Origin: Myxococcota bacterium
Lineage (GTDB): Bacteria; Myxococcota; UBA727; JAHDBA01
Direction: 5' to 3'
Length of the DNA: 42,973 bases
NCBI GenBank assembly: GCA_020630615.1
Contig: JAHDBA010000003.1
Location: 168,006 to 210,978 of the forward strand
The first letter of the stretch is position 1; every line of letters begins with the position of its first letter. Of the stretch, positions 34,176 to 42,973 are shown one piece after another. A model generated the notes under the pieces. It made no database searches. It had not been told where the DNA came from and was given only the letters and a program-made list of their open reading frames with translations. The position numbers and the translations under genes are program-made.

Positions 34176-37100
34176 ATGCACTACCAAGACGCACCCCTGA
34201 ACCTATTTCACGACCTCGGTCTCTCGAGCTCAAAAAATCTTCTCGATCGTGCTCGATCACAAACGCAGGTCGTTCTCTTTTCGTCGACACAATCGCTCTT
34301 ACGTTTTGGCCAAAACCTTGGTGCTTGGTCTTTAAAGGATTCTCCTGCACTCTTTTCCATTTCACAAACGCGAGCGAACCCCTATCGTGCTCAGCGCACA
34401 CCACGCGCATACTTCACTCAGCTCTTAACCCTGCAAACACATTGGCTGGCAACGGACCTGCCCTCAGTTGTTCTCGTCAACGCTGGGGCACTTCTTGAGA
34501 GGTGGCCCGATGACGAACATGTTTTTGACACAATTCAAGATTTCAAAGTGGGTACAGACCTCGATCGAGACCGGACCATCGCAAATCTCAATGCGAGCGG
34601 ATACCTGAGGGTCAATCGGGTTGAAGCCCCCGGAAGCTACGCGACACGCGGAAGTATCCTCGACATCTTTTGGCCTGGTGCTTTCTCCCCTGTTCGCATT
34701 GATCTTTTTGGTGATACTATTGAGTCGCTTCGAAGTTTCGATGTGGACTCTGGACGTTCGCTCCGCGAACTTAAAGAGTGTTTCGTTGGCCCGGTCGCGC
34801 TTCAAGACGCATCTTCAAATCGAGTACAAGAGTGTATCGAACTCATGCGAGATTTGGGCGATCACTATGAGATCCCGACCAAGGTGGTGCAAGACCGCAT
34901 TCGTTCGCTTGAGGAAAGCGACTACACTTTTAAACACGAACTCTACACACCCTTGCTTTACCCACACCAAAACTCTTTTTTTCAAGCGCTCAACACCCAT
35001 CGCGCCAATGCAAAAGTGTGGCTCGCCGAGCACATCGACCTTGAGAAACTTGCACGCGACACGCAAGATCAATGGATCAAAGCGCATGCTGAGAGCTGTC
35101 GCAGCAAAGAACTTGTCTTCCCGGTGAAACGTTATCTCAGTGACGATGACACCTTAGCGAGAGAGCTTGGCGATCTTCAAAGGCAAGGTGAGAAAGCGCA
35201 GCAAAAGCTTCCTTCCAGCGAATGTCAAACATTGGTGGCCGAACTTTCAGAGGGGGTCCGCCTCGACGTCTACCATCGGGAATCGCGAAGCGAATCTGTT
35301 AAAGAACTCTATACAGCGTTTCTGAAGTGTGTCGACAGAATCAAAGCACGCGGAAGCAATTTGCTCTTGCTCGCGGACAGCCCATCACAAGAAAAGCGCA
35401 TGCTCACGATACTCAAAGAAAGTCACACCGCCTTTCGCCTTTTGAGCGCGGAAGCAACACTTCAAGACGTACTCACCGAGCAGGACACCAACCCTTTCCA
35501 TACCTGGTGCAACGACCCTTCGGTCAGTGTTTTTGTGAAGCGCGTCAAGAACTCGTGGTCTTCAGCCGGTCTCTTTGATTCAGACTCCCTCTTTGTCGTC
35601 CCCCTCAGCTTGATCTTTGGCAGTCAGACGCGAAGAAAGCGTAAAAGTACACGCGCTTCATTTTCCACCTCGCTGGAAGAACTCACTCCGGGTGAAGCGG
35701 TGGTTCATATCGATCATGGCGTGGGAATCTTCAATCAACTGGTACGTTTGCGACACGGTGCCCAAGAAGAAGACTATCTCGAGATTCTCTATCAAGACGA
35801 TGACAAACTTTTTCTACCCGTGCAGCGAATCAACCTTATCCAACGCTACAAGCAACCGGGCTCAAACGCGCCACGTCGAGATAAGCTTGGTTCCAATAAA
35901 TGGGCGACAACCAAAAAGAAGGTCAAAAAGGGTCTCGCCTCAATGGCGGGAGAGCTCCTCAAACTCTATGCAGCACGGGAACTTGCAACACGGCCAGCTT
36001 CATCAAAACCCGGCCCCATCTTTGACGATTTCTGTGCGAAGTTTCCCTTTGAAGCCACGGAAGACCAAGAGCGTGCCGTTGAAGATATTATTCAAGATAT
36101 GACGAGCGAGTCGCCGATGGATCGCCTCGTCTGTGGTGATGTGGGTTATGGCAAAACCGAGGTTGCAATGCGCGCTGCGATGGTGGCTCTACTTGCGGGT
36201 AAGCAGGTCTGCGTTCTTGCACCCACAACGGTACTTGCCCATCAACATGTTTTACGTTTTCAAGCACGTTTTGAAGGCTTCCCCGTTAAAATTCGGGGCC
36301 TTTCTCGCCTTCAAAAAGGCAAGGCGGGTTTGGAGGTGCTCGAGGCACTTCGCGAGGGAACATGCGATATGGTGATCGGCACCCACCGATTGCTTTCACC
36401 CGATGTCGAGTTTAAAAACTTGGGTTTGATCATTGTCGATGAAGAGCAGCGTTTTGGCGTCAAAGCCAAAGAGCATCTCAAGAGGCTACGAAGCAGCGTC
36501 GATATTCTCACCCTTTCTGCAACGCCGATCCCTCGGACAATGCAAATGAGTTTTCTGGGGCTGCGTGACCTTTCTGTGATTGAAAGCGCGCCAGTTGATC
36601 GCCAGGCAATACGAACCGAGCTTATGGCCTTTGAAGATAATGCCATCAAAGAACTGAGCGAGCGCGAACTCGAACGCGGCGGTCAGGTGTATTTCATTCA
36701 CAATCGAGTACGTTCAATTGAGACCGTAGCGAGCCATCTACGCAACCTTCTGCCCGGGGCGAGTGTGGAGGTCGCACACGGTCAGATGCCTGCGACTCAA
36801 CTTGAAGAAGTGATGTTGCGCTTTGTCGATGGGTCGTGTCAGGTTTTGGTTTGCAGCACAATCGTCGAGAACGGAATCGATGTATCGCGCGCCAATACGA
36901 TGTTCATTCATCACCCCGAAGACTTTGGCCTTTCGCAGCTTTACCAACTTCGTGGTCGTATTGGTCGCTCATCACAACGTGCTTTTGCATACCTCCTACT
37001 GCAAGGCAGCCTCAGTACCTTAAGTGCCGAAGCGCAAAAACGGCTTAAGGTCTTACGCCAGTTCTCAGAACTGGGTGCAGGCTTCAAGATCGCCCAGCAC

Positions 37101-37754
37101 GATCTAGAATTGCGGGGCGCGGGAGACCTGCTCGGTAAATCACAGCATGGTCACGCCACCGCAGTGGGTTATGACCTTTACGCATCGCTGCTGAAAGAAT
37201 GTGTGGAAGAGTTGCGTGGAAGAGATCTTGAGGAAAGCTTTGACCCAGAAGTCAAGATGCCTTGCGATGCCTTCTTGCCCGATCATTACGTCAAAGACTT
37301 GGGAGAACGCCTGCTTTGGTACCAAAAGCTTGCGATGATCGAAGATCCCTTTGAGATTGAAGATATTTTAGAAGAAGTCGCAGATCAAAATGGCCCCCTT
37401 CCCGATGAGGTTCGAGCTTTGGGCCAACTTATGACCATTAAATGTATTAGTAAAAAGCTGCGCGTTCGCGCTTTAACAATTGCACACCCGAAAGGTGAGA
37501 TCCCTGCGGCCCAAACAAGCTCACATGATCTCCGAGCGGTAAGTGCCCCAGTCATCACCTTGACGCTCGGCGATGGCTCGCCCCTGGGAGCGGCGAAAGT
37601 CGTTCATACCTTGGCTGCTCACCCTACACTTTACCGCCTGGTCCCCCCAAATCGGCTCCAGCTCCTTGCAGACCAGAAGAAATGGCATGACGCACATCGA
37701 AATTATTCGAAATACTTTGAATCGATTTTGACAAAGCTACAGGCGCCTTCTTGA
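34176..37754 (+). CDS. mfd: Transcription-repair coupling factor Mfd
   Basis: Mfd removes stalled RNA polymerase from damaged template and recruits UvrA. All modules are in order in 1192 residues. The N-terminal UvrB-like region includes YLRVNRVEAPGSYATRGSILDIFWPG and the typical IDLFGDTIESLRSFD. The RNA polymerase-interacting CarD-like domain at about 505-570 has PGEAVVHIDHGVGIF and EDYLEILYQDDDKLFLPV. The helicase has Walker A CGDVGYGKTE (about 652), DEEQRFG (about 754), SATPIPRTMQMS, and the C-lobe QLYQLRGRIGRS with TRG-type RGAGDLLG. The C-terminal TRCF domain closes the protein. Start ATG has only GAG upstream. Its stop codon is part of the promoter of the following tRNA gene. Confidence 0.98.
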   Translation: MHYQDAPLNLFHDLGLSSSKNLLDRARSQTQVVLFSSTQSLLRFGQNLGAWSLKDSPALFSISQTRANPYRAQRTPRAYFTQLLTLQTHWLATDLPSVVLVNAGALLERWPDDEHVFDTIQDFKVGTDLDRDRTIANLNASGYLRVNRVEAPGSYATRGSILDIFWPGAFSPVRIDLFGDTIESLRSFDVDSGRSLRELKECFVGPVALQDASSNRVQECIELMRDLGDHYEIPTKVVQDRIRSLEESDYTFKHELYTPLLYPHQNSFFQALNTHRANAKVWLAEHIDLEKLARDTQDQWIKAHAESCRSKELVFPVKRYLSDDDTLARELGDLQRQGEKAQQKLPSSECQTLVAELSEGVRLDVYHRESRSESVKELYTAFLKCVDRIKARGSNLLLLADSPSQEKRMLTILKESHTAFRLLSAEATLQDVLTEQDTNPFHTWCNDPSVSVFVKRVKNSWSSAGLFDSDSLFVVPLSLIFGSQTRRKRKSTRASFSTSLEELTPGEAVVHIDHGVGIFNQLVRLRHGAQEEDYLEILYQDDDKLFLPVQRINLIQRYKQPGSNAPRRDKLGSNKWATTKKKVKKGLASMAGELLKLYAARELATRPASSKPGPIFDDFCAKFPFEATEDQERAVEDIIQDMTSESPMDRLVCGDVGYGKTEVAMRAAMVALLAGKQVCVLAPTTVLAHQHVLRFQARFEGFPVKIRGLSRLQKGKAGLEVLEALREGTCDMVIGTHRLLSPDVEFKNLGLIIVDEEQRFGVKAKEHLKRLRSSVDILTLSATPIPRTMQMSFLGLRDLSVIESAPVDRQAIRTELMAFEDNAIKELSERELERGGQVYFIHNRVRSIETVASHLRNLLPGASVEVAHGQMPATQLEEVMLRFVDGSCQVLVCSTIVENGIDVSRANTMFIHHPEDFGLSQLYQLRGRIGRSSQRAFAYLLLQGSLSTLSAEAQKRLKVLRQFSELGAGFKIAQHDLELRGAGDLLGKSQHGHATAVGYDLYASLLKECVEELRGRDLEESFDPEVKMPCDAFLPDHYVKDLGERLLWYQKLAMIEDPFEIEDILEEVADQNGPLPDEVRALGQLMTIKCISKKLRVRALTIAHPKGEIPAAQTSSHDLRAVSAPVITLTLGDGSPLGAAKVVHTLAAHPTLYRLVPPNRLQLLADQKKWHDAHRNYSKYFESILTKLQAPS

Positions 37755-37779
37755 CAAAGACTAAAGACCTGAAAACAAT
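37751..37779 (+). promoter_or_regulatory. Promoter of tRNA-Gln
   Basis: A perfect TTGACA (37751-37756), 17 bases, AACAAT (37774-37779), then 10 bases to the mature tRNA 5' end. The TGA inside TTGACA is the mfd stop codon. Confidence 0.7.
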
Positions 37780-37789
37780 GGAACCATGT

Positions 37790-37863
37790 TGGGCTATCGT
37801 CTAATGGCAGGACATCAGGTTTTGATCCTGAGTATCTAGGTTCGAATCCTAGTAGCCCAACCA
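37790..37863 (+). tRNA. tRNA-Gln (UUG)
   Basis: The cloverleaf folds by eye: acceptor TGGGCTA/TAGCCCA, D stem GTC/GAC, anticodon stem TCAGG/CCTGA with loop TTTTGAT (anticodon TTG), T stem CTAGG/CCTAG with TTCGAAT, discriminator A, and CCA encoded. 74 bases with CCA. It reads CAA, and CAG by wobble. It has its own promoter and terminator. Confidence 0.97.
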
Positions 37864-37890
37864 ACGCCAGCTTCTGCTGGCGTTTTTTAT
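37864..37890 (+). terminator. Intrinsic terminator of tRNA-Gln
   Basis: ACGCCAGC pairs with GCTGGCGT across a TTCT loop (37864-37883), followed directly by a run of T. It starts one base after the encoded CCA. Confidence 0.9.
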
Positions 37891-37985
37891 TCACACGCTT
37901 TCGATGTGAGTTTTCTTGACGCTATTCATGCGAATCGAGCGATCTCGGAACTGGAAATCATACCCTCACGATGACCGTAGCGGAG

Positions 37986-40556
37986 TCACAAAAAGACGTG
38001 TGTCACCGCATCTCCACCATCATCATGATGTGCAGATTCCGATTTACCAACGAGGGGGCTACTTCTGACCCATTCGCGTACGAATGCTTTCATCGCGCCG
38101 GTACCGTGCCCATGAAGAATGTATGCATCGCGATGACCACGCTCGAGCATCTTTGCCACAAAATCGGTCAAGGTGCTCTCAGCGTTCGCAACACGGTGCC
38201 CCCTCAAATCGAGGGTGTTGTTTCGGTTCCGTGGTTCGCTTTTTTGCTTCTTCAAACTTTTGGTTTTCGTACTTTGAGATGTGCGGCGAGCCTTGTTTCG
38301 ATCTTTCTGTGCTTTGGATTCCACTAAAGTTAAAGCCTCTAACTTCGGCGTGACGCGCAAAGGACCTTTCGCGACAACCACACCCTTCTTGGTCACTTCG
38401 ATAACATCAAAAATCGTACCTTCAAAACCGCTAACACGTACACGATCGCCGAGATGATAGCCCTCTTCATCATTTGTTTTTATTTTAGATGCTGCTTCAC
38501 GATGAGCGCTATTTGCAGCTCTCGTTCCGTCTTGCTTTCCACCTTTCTTGTCTGCTGACGTTTTCGTGAAATGATCCGGCGTGATTCGTGCCGCAATTTC
38601 CGCAACGCTATGATTCAGTTCGGTGGTTTCTTGACTCGTAAGACCCCGCTGTTGTTTTCGTACTGCATCGCCAACCAAGGCACGAACCTCAGCGATCTCT
38701 GAAGAGAGACTTTCTCGAACTCGCGCTTCAATATTTTCTTCGTTTTGGCGCAGGGCCTCTCGCGCATTGTTGAGCTCTGCCTCTTTTGCCTTGGCATCCG
38801 ACAGTGCTTGCTCGGCTTGCGCCTCGCGTGCCTCGACTTTTTGATGGAGCCGATTGAGCTCCTCCCAGAGCGCATCCGTTTTATCGTCGCCCCCCTTAAT
38901 TTCCCTCGCCCGTTTGAGCAAGGTCTCAGGGAAGTTCAAACGTCGAGCAAGCTCCAAGGGTTTCGACTGCCCCAAGTCATCCGAACGAAATTGATAGGTC
39001 GGTCGGCCACTTTCGTCCACCGCCATAGCTCCACTTCGGAATGCTCCTTTGCGAGCAATTCCCATCGCTTTCAAACTCTGAAAATGTGTTGTCGCAAGGA
39101 CCAAATTTTGAGGACCCGACAACTCTTCAAAAAGGGCCTGCGCAAGACTTGAACCCTCGTCGGGGTCTGTTGACGCACCGAGTTCGTCGACAAGAAAAAC
39201 CCTCACGTGCTTGCCGTCAGTCGGTTCGAGCCATGGGCGAATTTGATTGAGCTGCGCACTGAAACTCGATTCTCCGGCACTCACGTCCTGTCCATCACCC
39301 AAGAGAACCTGCAAGTCGTCAACAAAAGGTAGAGTTGCAGATCGTGATGTTGGCAAGGGAAGACCCGCGCGACTCATCAAAATCGCAAGCCCCATAGCTT
39401 TGAGCGCAACACTTTTCCCACCCGCATTGGGCCCAGAGAGCATCCACGCTTCACCAAGTTGTAAGCTCAAACTCAAGGGGACAAGCGGACTCTTGACCCC
39501 ATTCGCACTTTCACTCTCTGAAAGCTCCAAAGCAGGCGAACGAAACGATTCCACTTCGAATTGCGTTGCGTTAAAGTGATACGCTTTTGACGAAGACTCG
39601 CGTACATATTGTGCACGAAGCAAATAGGCTTCAAAAAGGCCCAGTGCCTGCCAAACCCTATTCAATGTTGGCATGGCCGCGGCAAGCTTATCGCTCAGCA
39701 ACTTTGCAAGGCGTGCTTCCTCCGCTTGAATTTCATCGTTGAGAAGCACCAGGCGGTTGCCTTGTTTCACATAGTTCTCGGGCTCGATAAAAACACTCTG
39801 CTCGCTTTGAGAGGCATCATGAACAATGCCCACAACTCGATTTTGAAAACCTGCCCGAACGCAAAGCACATGACGCCCTCGTCTCAGCGTCGGAACATTG
39901 GAGTTTAATACCCCCAAGGGTTCTAGAGTTTGGATCTCCTCTTGCAGACTTTTAAGCAGGCGATTCTCAAGCCTTCGGCGGTCTCCCGTTAAACGAAGTA
40001 GGTCTTCGCTCGCGTCATCCCGAAAAGAGCCTTGGCCGTCCAGGGCATCGTCCAAGGATTCGAGTAAAGCTTCGAAAGCCTGCTCATGATCGCGACAGCG
40101 CTCTCTCGCAACATGCAAGCATTCAAGGAACAAGGGCTTGCCCGAAAGACTTGCGGCGGCACGATTCGCATTGGGTTGCCAAGTTTGTTTACCTTCGCTC
40201 GATTTGTGAGTTCCATGTGCGTCCCAACAGTCAAAGATGCGTGTTCCGGCATGCAATGCATTTAGAATTTCACTAAGCTCGGGCCCGTTAAGGGTTTTAA
40301 AATGTCGTAAGCGGTCTTGGCAGACCTGCAAATCACCCAAAGACGAAAAGGGAAGCGCACTGGGATCAATGTTGAGTGCAACAAGATGCAAGGTGTCGAG
40401 TTGACGGTCTTCCGCTTGCGATTGCGACACTTTTGCGTTTTCGTAATCACCGACATTGAGCGACGCAGACAAGGCCTCTGCGCCCACCGCAGATTGAACT
40501 TGAGTTCGGAGATGCTCAACCAGAATATTGAAATCAAGTGCTTGATGTTCTTTCAT
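37986..40556 (-). CDS. mutS2: MutS2 (ATPase with Smr nuclease domain)
   Basis: MutS2 proteins suppress recombination or rescue stalled ribosomes, depending on the organism; they lack the mismatch-binding domain of MutS. Seen: clamp/lever helices, then the ABC-type ATPase with Walker A GPNAGGKS (about residue 375), FSAQLNQI, and Walker B FLVDELGASTDPDEG, followed by ATTHFQSLK. A long Glu/Ala/Arg coiled coil comes next (HQKVEAREAQAEQALSDAK), then a KOW-like segment (LGDRVRVSGFEGTIFDVIEVTKKGVVV). The C-terminal Smr domain has LDLRGHR and HGHGTG, so the nuclease motif is intact. 856 residues is slightly above average (about 780). It lies 64 bases after the basic hypothetical gene and is probably co-transcribed with it. 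Confidence 0.96.
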   Translation of the reverse strand: MKEHQALDFNILVEHLRTQVQSAVGAEALSASLNVGDYENAKVSQSQAEDRQLDTLHLVALNIDPSALPFSSLGDLQVCQDRLRHFKTLNGPELSEILNALHAGTRIFDCWDAHGTHKSSEGKQTWQPNANRAAASLSGKPLFLECLHVARERCRDHEQAFEALLESLDDALDGQGSFRDDASEDLLRLTGDRRRLENRLLKSLQEEIQTLEPLGVLNSNVPTLRRGRHVLCVRAGFQNRVVGIVHDASQSEQSVFIEPENYVKQGNRLVLLNDEIQAEEARLAKLLSDKLAAAMPTLNRVWQALGLFEAYLLRAQYVRESSSKAYHFNATQFEVESFRSPALELSESESANGVKSPLVPLSLSLQLGEAWMLSGPNAGGKSVALKAMGLAILMSRAGLPLPTSRSATLPFVDDLQVLLGDGQDVSAGESSFSAQLNQIRPWLEPTDGKHVRVFLVDELGASTDPDEGSSLAQALFEELSGPQNLVLATTHFQSLKAMGIARKGAFRSGAMAVDESGRPTYQFRSDDLGQSKPLELARRLNFPETLLKRAREIKGGDDKTDALWEELNRLHQKVEAREAQAEQALSDAKAKEAELNNAREALRQNEENIEARVRESLSSEIAEVRALVGDAVRKQQRGLTSQETTELNHSVAEIAARITPDHFTKTSADKKGGKQDGTRAANSAHREAASKIKTNDEEGYHLGDRVRVSGFEGTIFDVIEVTKKGVVVAKGPLRVTPKLEALTLVESKAQKDRNKARRTSQSTKTKSLKKQKSEPRNRNNTLDLRGHRVANAESTLTDFVAKMLERGHRDAYILHGHGTGAMKAFVREWVRSSPLVGKSESAHHDDGGDAVTHVFL

Positions 40557-40620
40557 ACGCTAGGACTAGCAAAGTTCTCAACGAAGACGAAACTCTCAAC
40601 CACCTTTTTGTACGCGTGAT

Positions 40621-41994
40621 TTATTGCTGGGATCCGCTTCGCGCCTTCCGAAAGGCTTCACGTAGATTGTCTAACGTGGGAAGTGTGGCACCGGGTTGAT
40701 GTCGCTTCACGAAGGCCGAAAGTGTCTCTAGAGCGGACTCCCACGCGTCGTCCAAGGCTTCAACGTCCTCCAACTCAATTGTTGTGATTGCGCTGGGCGC
40801 ATGACCATCGCTATAACGGCCCTCAGGCATTAAAGAGATTGACCATGAGTAGCGCGGGACCATCGCTTCGCTTTGCACTCGAACAATTTGCGTGAGCGAC
40901 TCCCATACCTGGTCTTCCAACGATGGAATTTCTGTCAAACGATTCAGTCCAAGACTCGCCTCACTACGTCGTTGTCGCCTTTGAGACGCATCCCTCACAT
41001 GAACGGCAAGTTCATCAAACCACCCGCCCTTCAGTTCACGTGTCATTCGACCGATTTTTTTCGTTTCGACGCCAAGAATCTGAAAGACCCAATCGCCTGG
41101 AGTATCCACCATGAGCGAGTACGCATGACACCCATCGCGCTCAGAACGCTTTGGGTAAAACTCGTACCCTGGGCGCATCCCCTCTTTAAGCGCAAAGCCC
41201 TTCACCCGTAAATGGTCAGGGAAATAGAGCGTCTCTTCTTGACCCGCCTCCAAGGAAAAATCGTCCTTCTCACCCTTCTCCACTTCTCTAAGAAAAACCT
41301 CTCGAAACTGAATATCAGGCAGACGCTCAGGGTCCTTTTCAAGCAAATGGGCGATGATTTCCACCGGGTAGACATCGCGTATCGGCAAACTCTCGAGCTC
41401 ACCTAAAACTTTACGAATGTTTGAAACTTGATCAAAGCCACAAAGCCAACCTGCAGCTTTTCGGATAACACTCAAGCGATCGTCACCAATGTTGGCCCAA
41501 TGGTCTTCGAGGCGAACTAGATGCTGTGCGGCTCGAATGCGACCGAAGCCCTCAACAACATTGGGGTCTAGACTTGGATCAAAAAAGTCTTCGTAACCTT
41601 GATAGCGTAAAGCTTCGAGACGATCCTGCTCGTCCTTTCGAGTCCCTTTTAGATATTCTTCGATCTCACGACGACGCTCCTGTTGGCTGTCTTCAAAACC
41701 ATCACCACCTTCATTACCAATCGCAAGCTCATACTCAAGGTCATCGCGGCCACCTGGACCTTTCGAACGACGGATTGAGTTCTCATCGTAGTCGTCTTTC
41801 CCTTCAACATCATCGCCTAAGGATAATACTACAAGTTCAGCAGCGGCTTCGGCATCGGCAGCACTTTGAGACGACGATGAATTCTGGGTCGCGCCAGTCC
41901 CATCAACGCCATCAACGCCTTTCGCCTTTTGAACCGAGCGTTTGCGTTTGACCCGGCGTTTTCCTTTGACGCGTTTCCGTTTAACTTTTGCCAT
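40621..41994 (-). CDS. Unrecognised protein with strongly basic N-terminus
   Basis: 457 residues; start at the ATG 41994 with GGGGG upstream. Residues 2-25 are almost only Lys, Arg and Val (AKVKRKRVKGKRRVKRKR), resembling a nucleic-acid-binding tail. A Ser/Ala/Asp-rich linker follows, then a charged helix (DSQQERRREIEEYLKG). From about residue 115 it is a folded domain with Trp-containing blocks (LEDHWANIGDDRLSVIRKAAGWLCGFDQV, GDWVFQILGVETKKIGR, PRYSWSISLMPEGRYSDGH) that I do not recognise. No signal peptide or membrane segment; probably cytoplasmic. It directly precedes mutS2 in the same direction. A nucleic-acid or ribosome-linked role is only suggested by the tail and the neighbour. Confidence 0.7.
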   Translation of the reverse strand: MAKVKRKRVKGKRRVKRKRSVQKAKGVDGVDGTGATQNSSSSQSAADAEAAAELVVLSLGDDVEGKDDYDENSIRRSKGPGGRDDLEYELAIGNEGGDGFEDSQQERRREIEEYLKGTRKDEQDRLEALRYQGYEDFFDPSLDPNVVEGFGRIRAAQHLVRLEDHWANIGDDRLSVIRKAAGWLCGFDQVSNIRKVLGELESLPIRDVYPVEIIAHLLEKDPERLPDIQFREVFLREVEKGEKDDFSLEAGQEETLYFPDHLRVKGFALKEGMRPGYEFYPKRSERDGCHAYSLMVDTPGDWVFQILGVETKKIGRMTRELKGGWFDELAVHVRDASQRRQRRSEASLGLNRLTEIPSLEDQVWESLTQIVRVQSEAMVPRYSWSISLMPEGRYSDGHAPSAITTIELEDVEALDDAWESALETLSAFVKRHQPGATLPTLDNLREAFRKARSGSQQ

Positions 41995-42154
41995 GCCCCC
42001 CTAGGGTATCATGAGAGCACTCGAAGGGCCTACACAGACTGGCATCAATTTTTGTGAACCGCCCCCGCCCTACCCAGCCTACGTCATAAGGGATTTACTC
42101 ACATAAATGTGACAAAATTGCTTTTCGGCCTTCCGATTGTGCTAGCTTTGCTTT

Positions 42155-42925
42155 GTGAAACTCTTGAATCGCAAATCGACTCAAAAGCAAAGCGAGATCA
42201 AGCGCTCTTGCAGGTGGCTCATGAACATCGCTGCGGTCCATACCGTTGGCGCCACGGCTCTTTTGGTGAGTGGGTGCTCGGCACATTTTGAACCTTTGAA
42301 CCTGACTCAATCCATCCACCATGATGCAGAATGGGGCGACGTGGTGAAGAAGCACACACGCAGGCACCGCGTCTACAATTGGACGGAAAACAAAGCGGAC
42401 CTTCGCGCCACTTTAATCACTCCCATGCTCAAAGGCTACTTGTTGAGTCACCGTGACGACTTTGGTAGTGATGCCGCGCTTCGTGTTCTCGAAGAGATGG
42501 GCCTGAGCAGCGAGGCTGAGAGCGCAGATGAGATTCAAGAGAATGAAGACAGTGTTCTTGTACTCTGTGCGGTCTTTGTGCCTAACTTTCGCCAGCGCTC
42601 TTTTGAGTCGCGCTACTCCCCTTGGGATCTCTATCTTCAACGGGGTCAAGCGACCGTACATTCGAAATGGGTACATGAGCTACGCCAAACGTCAGCACTA
42701 AGAGATATTTTCCCCAGTGTTGACCGCTTCGACCGAGTTTTTCTAGCGCGTTTCCCGATGCGTCCTGAACCAAATCAACACACTCTTCAAAAGGCTACGC
42801 AGGAGCGTACAACCGACATGCAAGGCGCCACACCAAGCTTTCTTTCGCCTGGTGAAGCAGCCCTTGAGCTTCATCTCAAGAGCAGTGATACGCATGCCCA
42901 GGTTGAATGGGTGTTTGCGCCCTAG
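42155..42925 (+). CDS. Lipoprotein of unknown function
   Basis: Signal peptide with lipobox LVSGC followed by mature SAHFEPLNL. I use the GTG at 42155 because it supplies the basic n-region (KRSCRW) expected of a signal peptide. The ATG at 42221 has a better ribosome binding site (AGGTGG) but yields a signal without a positive charge. The mature protein of about 215 residues is mixed alpha/beta with no recognised motif; SPWDLYLQRG, RFDRVFLARFP and FLSPGEAALELHL near the end are the most domain-like parts. It is divergent from the basic hypothetical gene across 160 bases with no mapped promoter. Confidence 0.72.
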   Translation: MKLLNRKSTQKQSEIKRSCRWLMNIAAVHTVGATALLVSGCSAHFEPLNLTQSIHHDAEWGDVVKKHTRRHRVYNWTENKADLRATLITPMLKGYLLSHRDDFGSDAALRVLEEMGLSSEAESADEIQENEDSVLVLCAVFVPNFRQRSFESRYSPWDLYLQRGQATVHSKWVHELRQTSALRDIFPSVDRFDRVFLARFPMRPEPNQHTLQKATQERTTDMQGATPSFLSPGEAALELHLKSSDTHAQVEWVFAP

Positions 42926-42972
42926 CCGCCGCCGCCAATACAAGTACATTCAGCAGAACAACTGCTCCCATC
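42922..42972 (-). CDS. Possible C-terminal end of a Cys-rich protein (partial)
   Basis: On the minus strand the last 16 codons of an open frame entering from beyond the window read DGSSCSAECTCIGGGG and then stop with TAG, overlapping the end of the lipoprotein gene by four bases. The Cys/Gly/Ser composition fits the Cys-rich secreted proteins seen elsewhere in the window. The fragment is far too short for certainty. Confidence 0.3.
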   Translation of the reverse strand, partial: DGSSCSAECTCIGGGG

Positions 42973-42973
42973 A

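Noticed and set aside
37891..37920. Second terminator after tRNA-Gln (TCACA/TGTGA dyad)
   Set aside because: The stem is only five base pairs with a nine-base loop and an interrupted T run; the hairpin at 37864-37890 is sufficient.

Overview
The window (about 43 kb, moderate GC, densely coded on both strands) reads as a chromosomal segment of a Gram-negative bacterium from the Myxococcota/Bradymonadota-type deltaproteobacterial groups. This placement is inference. It rests on cysteine-rich lipoproteins, a Ser/Thr kinase with PEGA domains, an FHA protein fused to a CpaF-like domain, an Omp85 protein and an M2 peptidase lipoprotein, mixed with ordinary housekeeping genes (mfd, mutS2, infA, rpoZ, thiC, tRNA-Gln). 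No insertion sequence, prophage, integrase or CRISPR array is visible.

Layout. 1-3.1 kb: the 5' part of a repeat-bearing lipoprotein (its 3' end lies outside the window), two unrecognised small proteins separated by an intrinsic terminator, and an acidic lipoprotein. 3.1-8.8 kb: a tightly coupled three-gene minus-strand operon of carA-like, carB-like and NodU/TobZ-type carbamoyltransferase genes, ended by a terminator. 8.9-10.1 kb: a divergent GT4 glycosyltransferase. 10.1-12.5 kb: an M2 peptidase lipoprotein followed by an ogt-type alkyltransferase. 12.6-14.4 kb: a secreted Cys-rich protein. 14.5-16.9 kb: thiC plus an overlapping, divergent ThiE/TenI-fold gene. 16.9-23.3 kb: a minus-strand envelope operon of an OmpA-domain protein, an Omp85/BamA-like protein and an FHA/degenerate-CpaF protein. 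23.5-26.9 kb: four overlapping or abutting membrane-protein genes that look like strongly diverged complex I/Mrp antiporter subunits. 27-27.8 kb: divergent infA and rpoZ. 28-34 kb: minus-strand PEGA kinase, lipoprotein, FadL-like porin and GST. 34.2-37.9 kb: mfd and tRNA-Gln with its own promoter and terminator. 38-42 kb: mutS2 preceded by an unrecognised gene with a very basic N-terminus. 42.1-43 kb: another lipoprotein and possibly the last codons of a further Cys-rich protein.

How the parts may work together. The most coherent unit is the carbamoylation operon. A glutamine-dependent carbamoyl-phosphate synthetase whose large subunit lacks the usual C-terminal allosteric domain is translationally coupled to an O-carbamoyltransferase, which suggests a dedicated carbamoyl-phosphate supply for decorating a sugar or metabolite. 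The glycosyltransferase next door may belong to the same pathway. The second unusual unit is the complex I-like membrane operon, in which the residues that normally carry protons appear substituted. Most other genes are recognisable at family level. Several starts (GTG/TTG or N-extended) are judgement calls and are marked as such.
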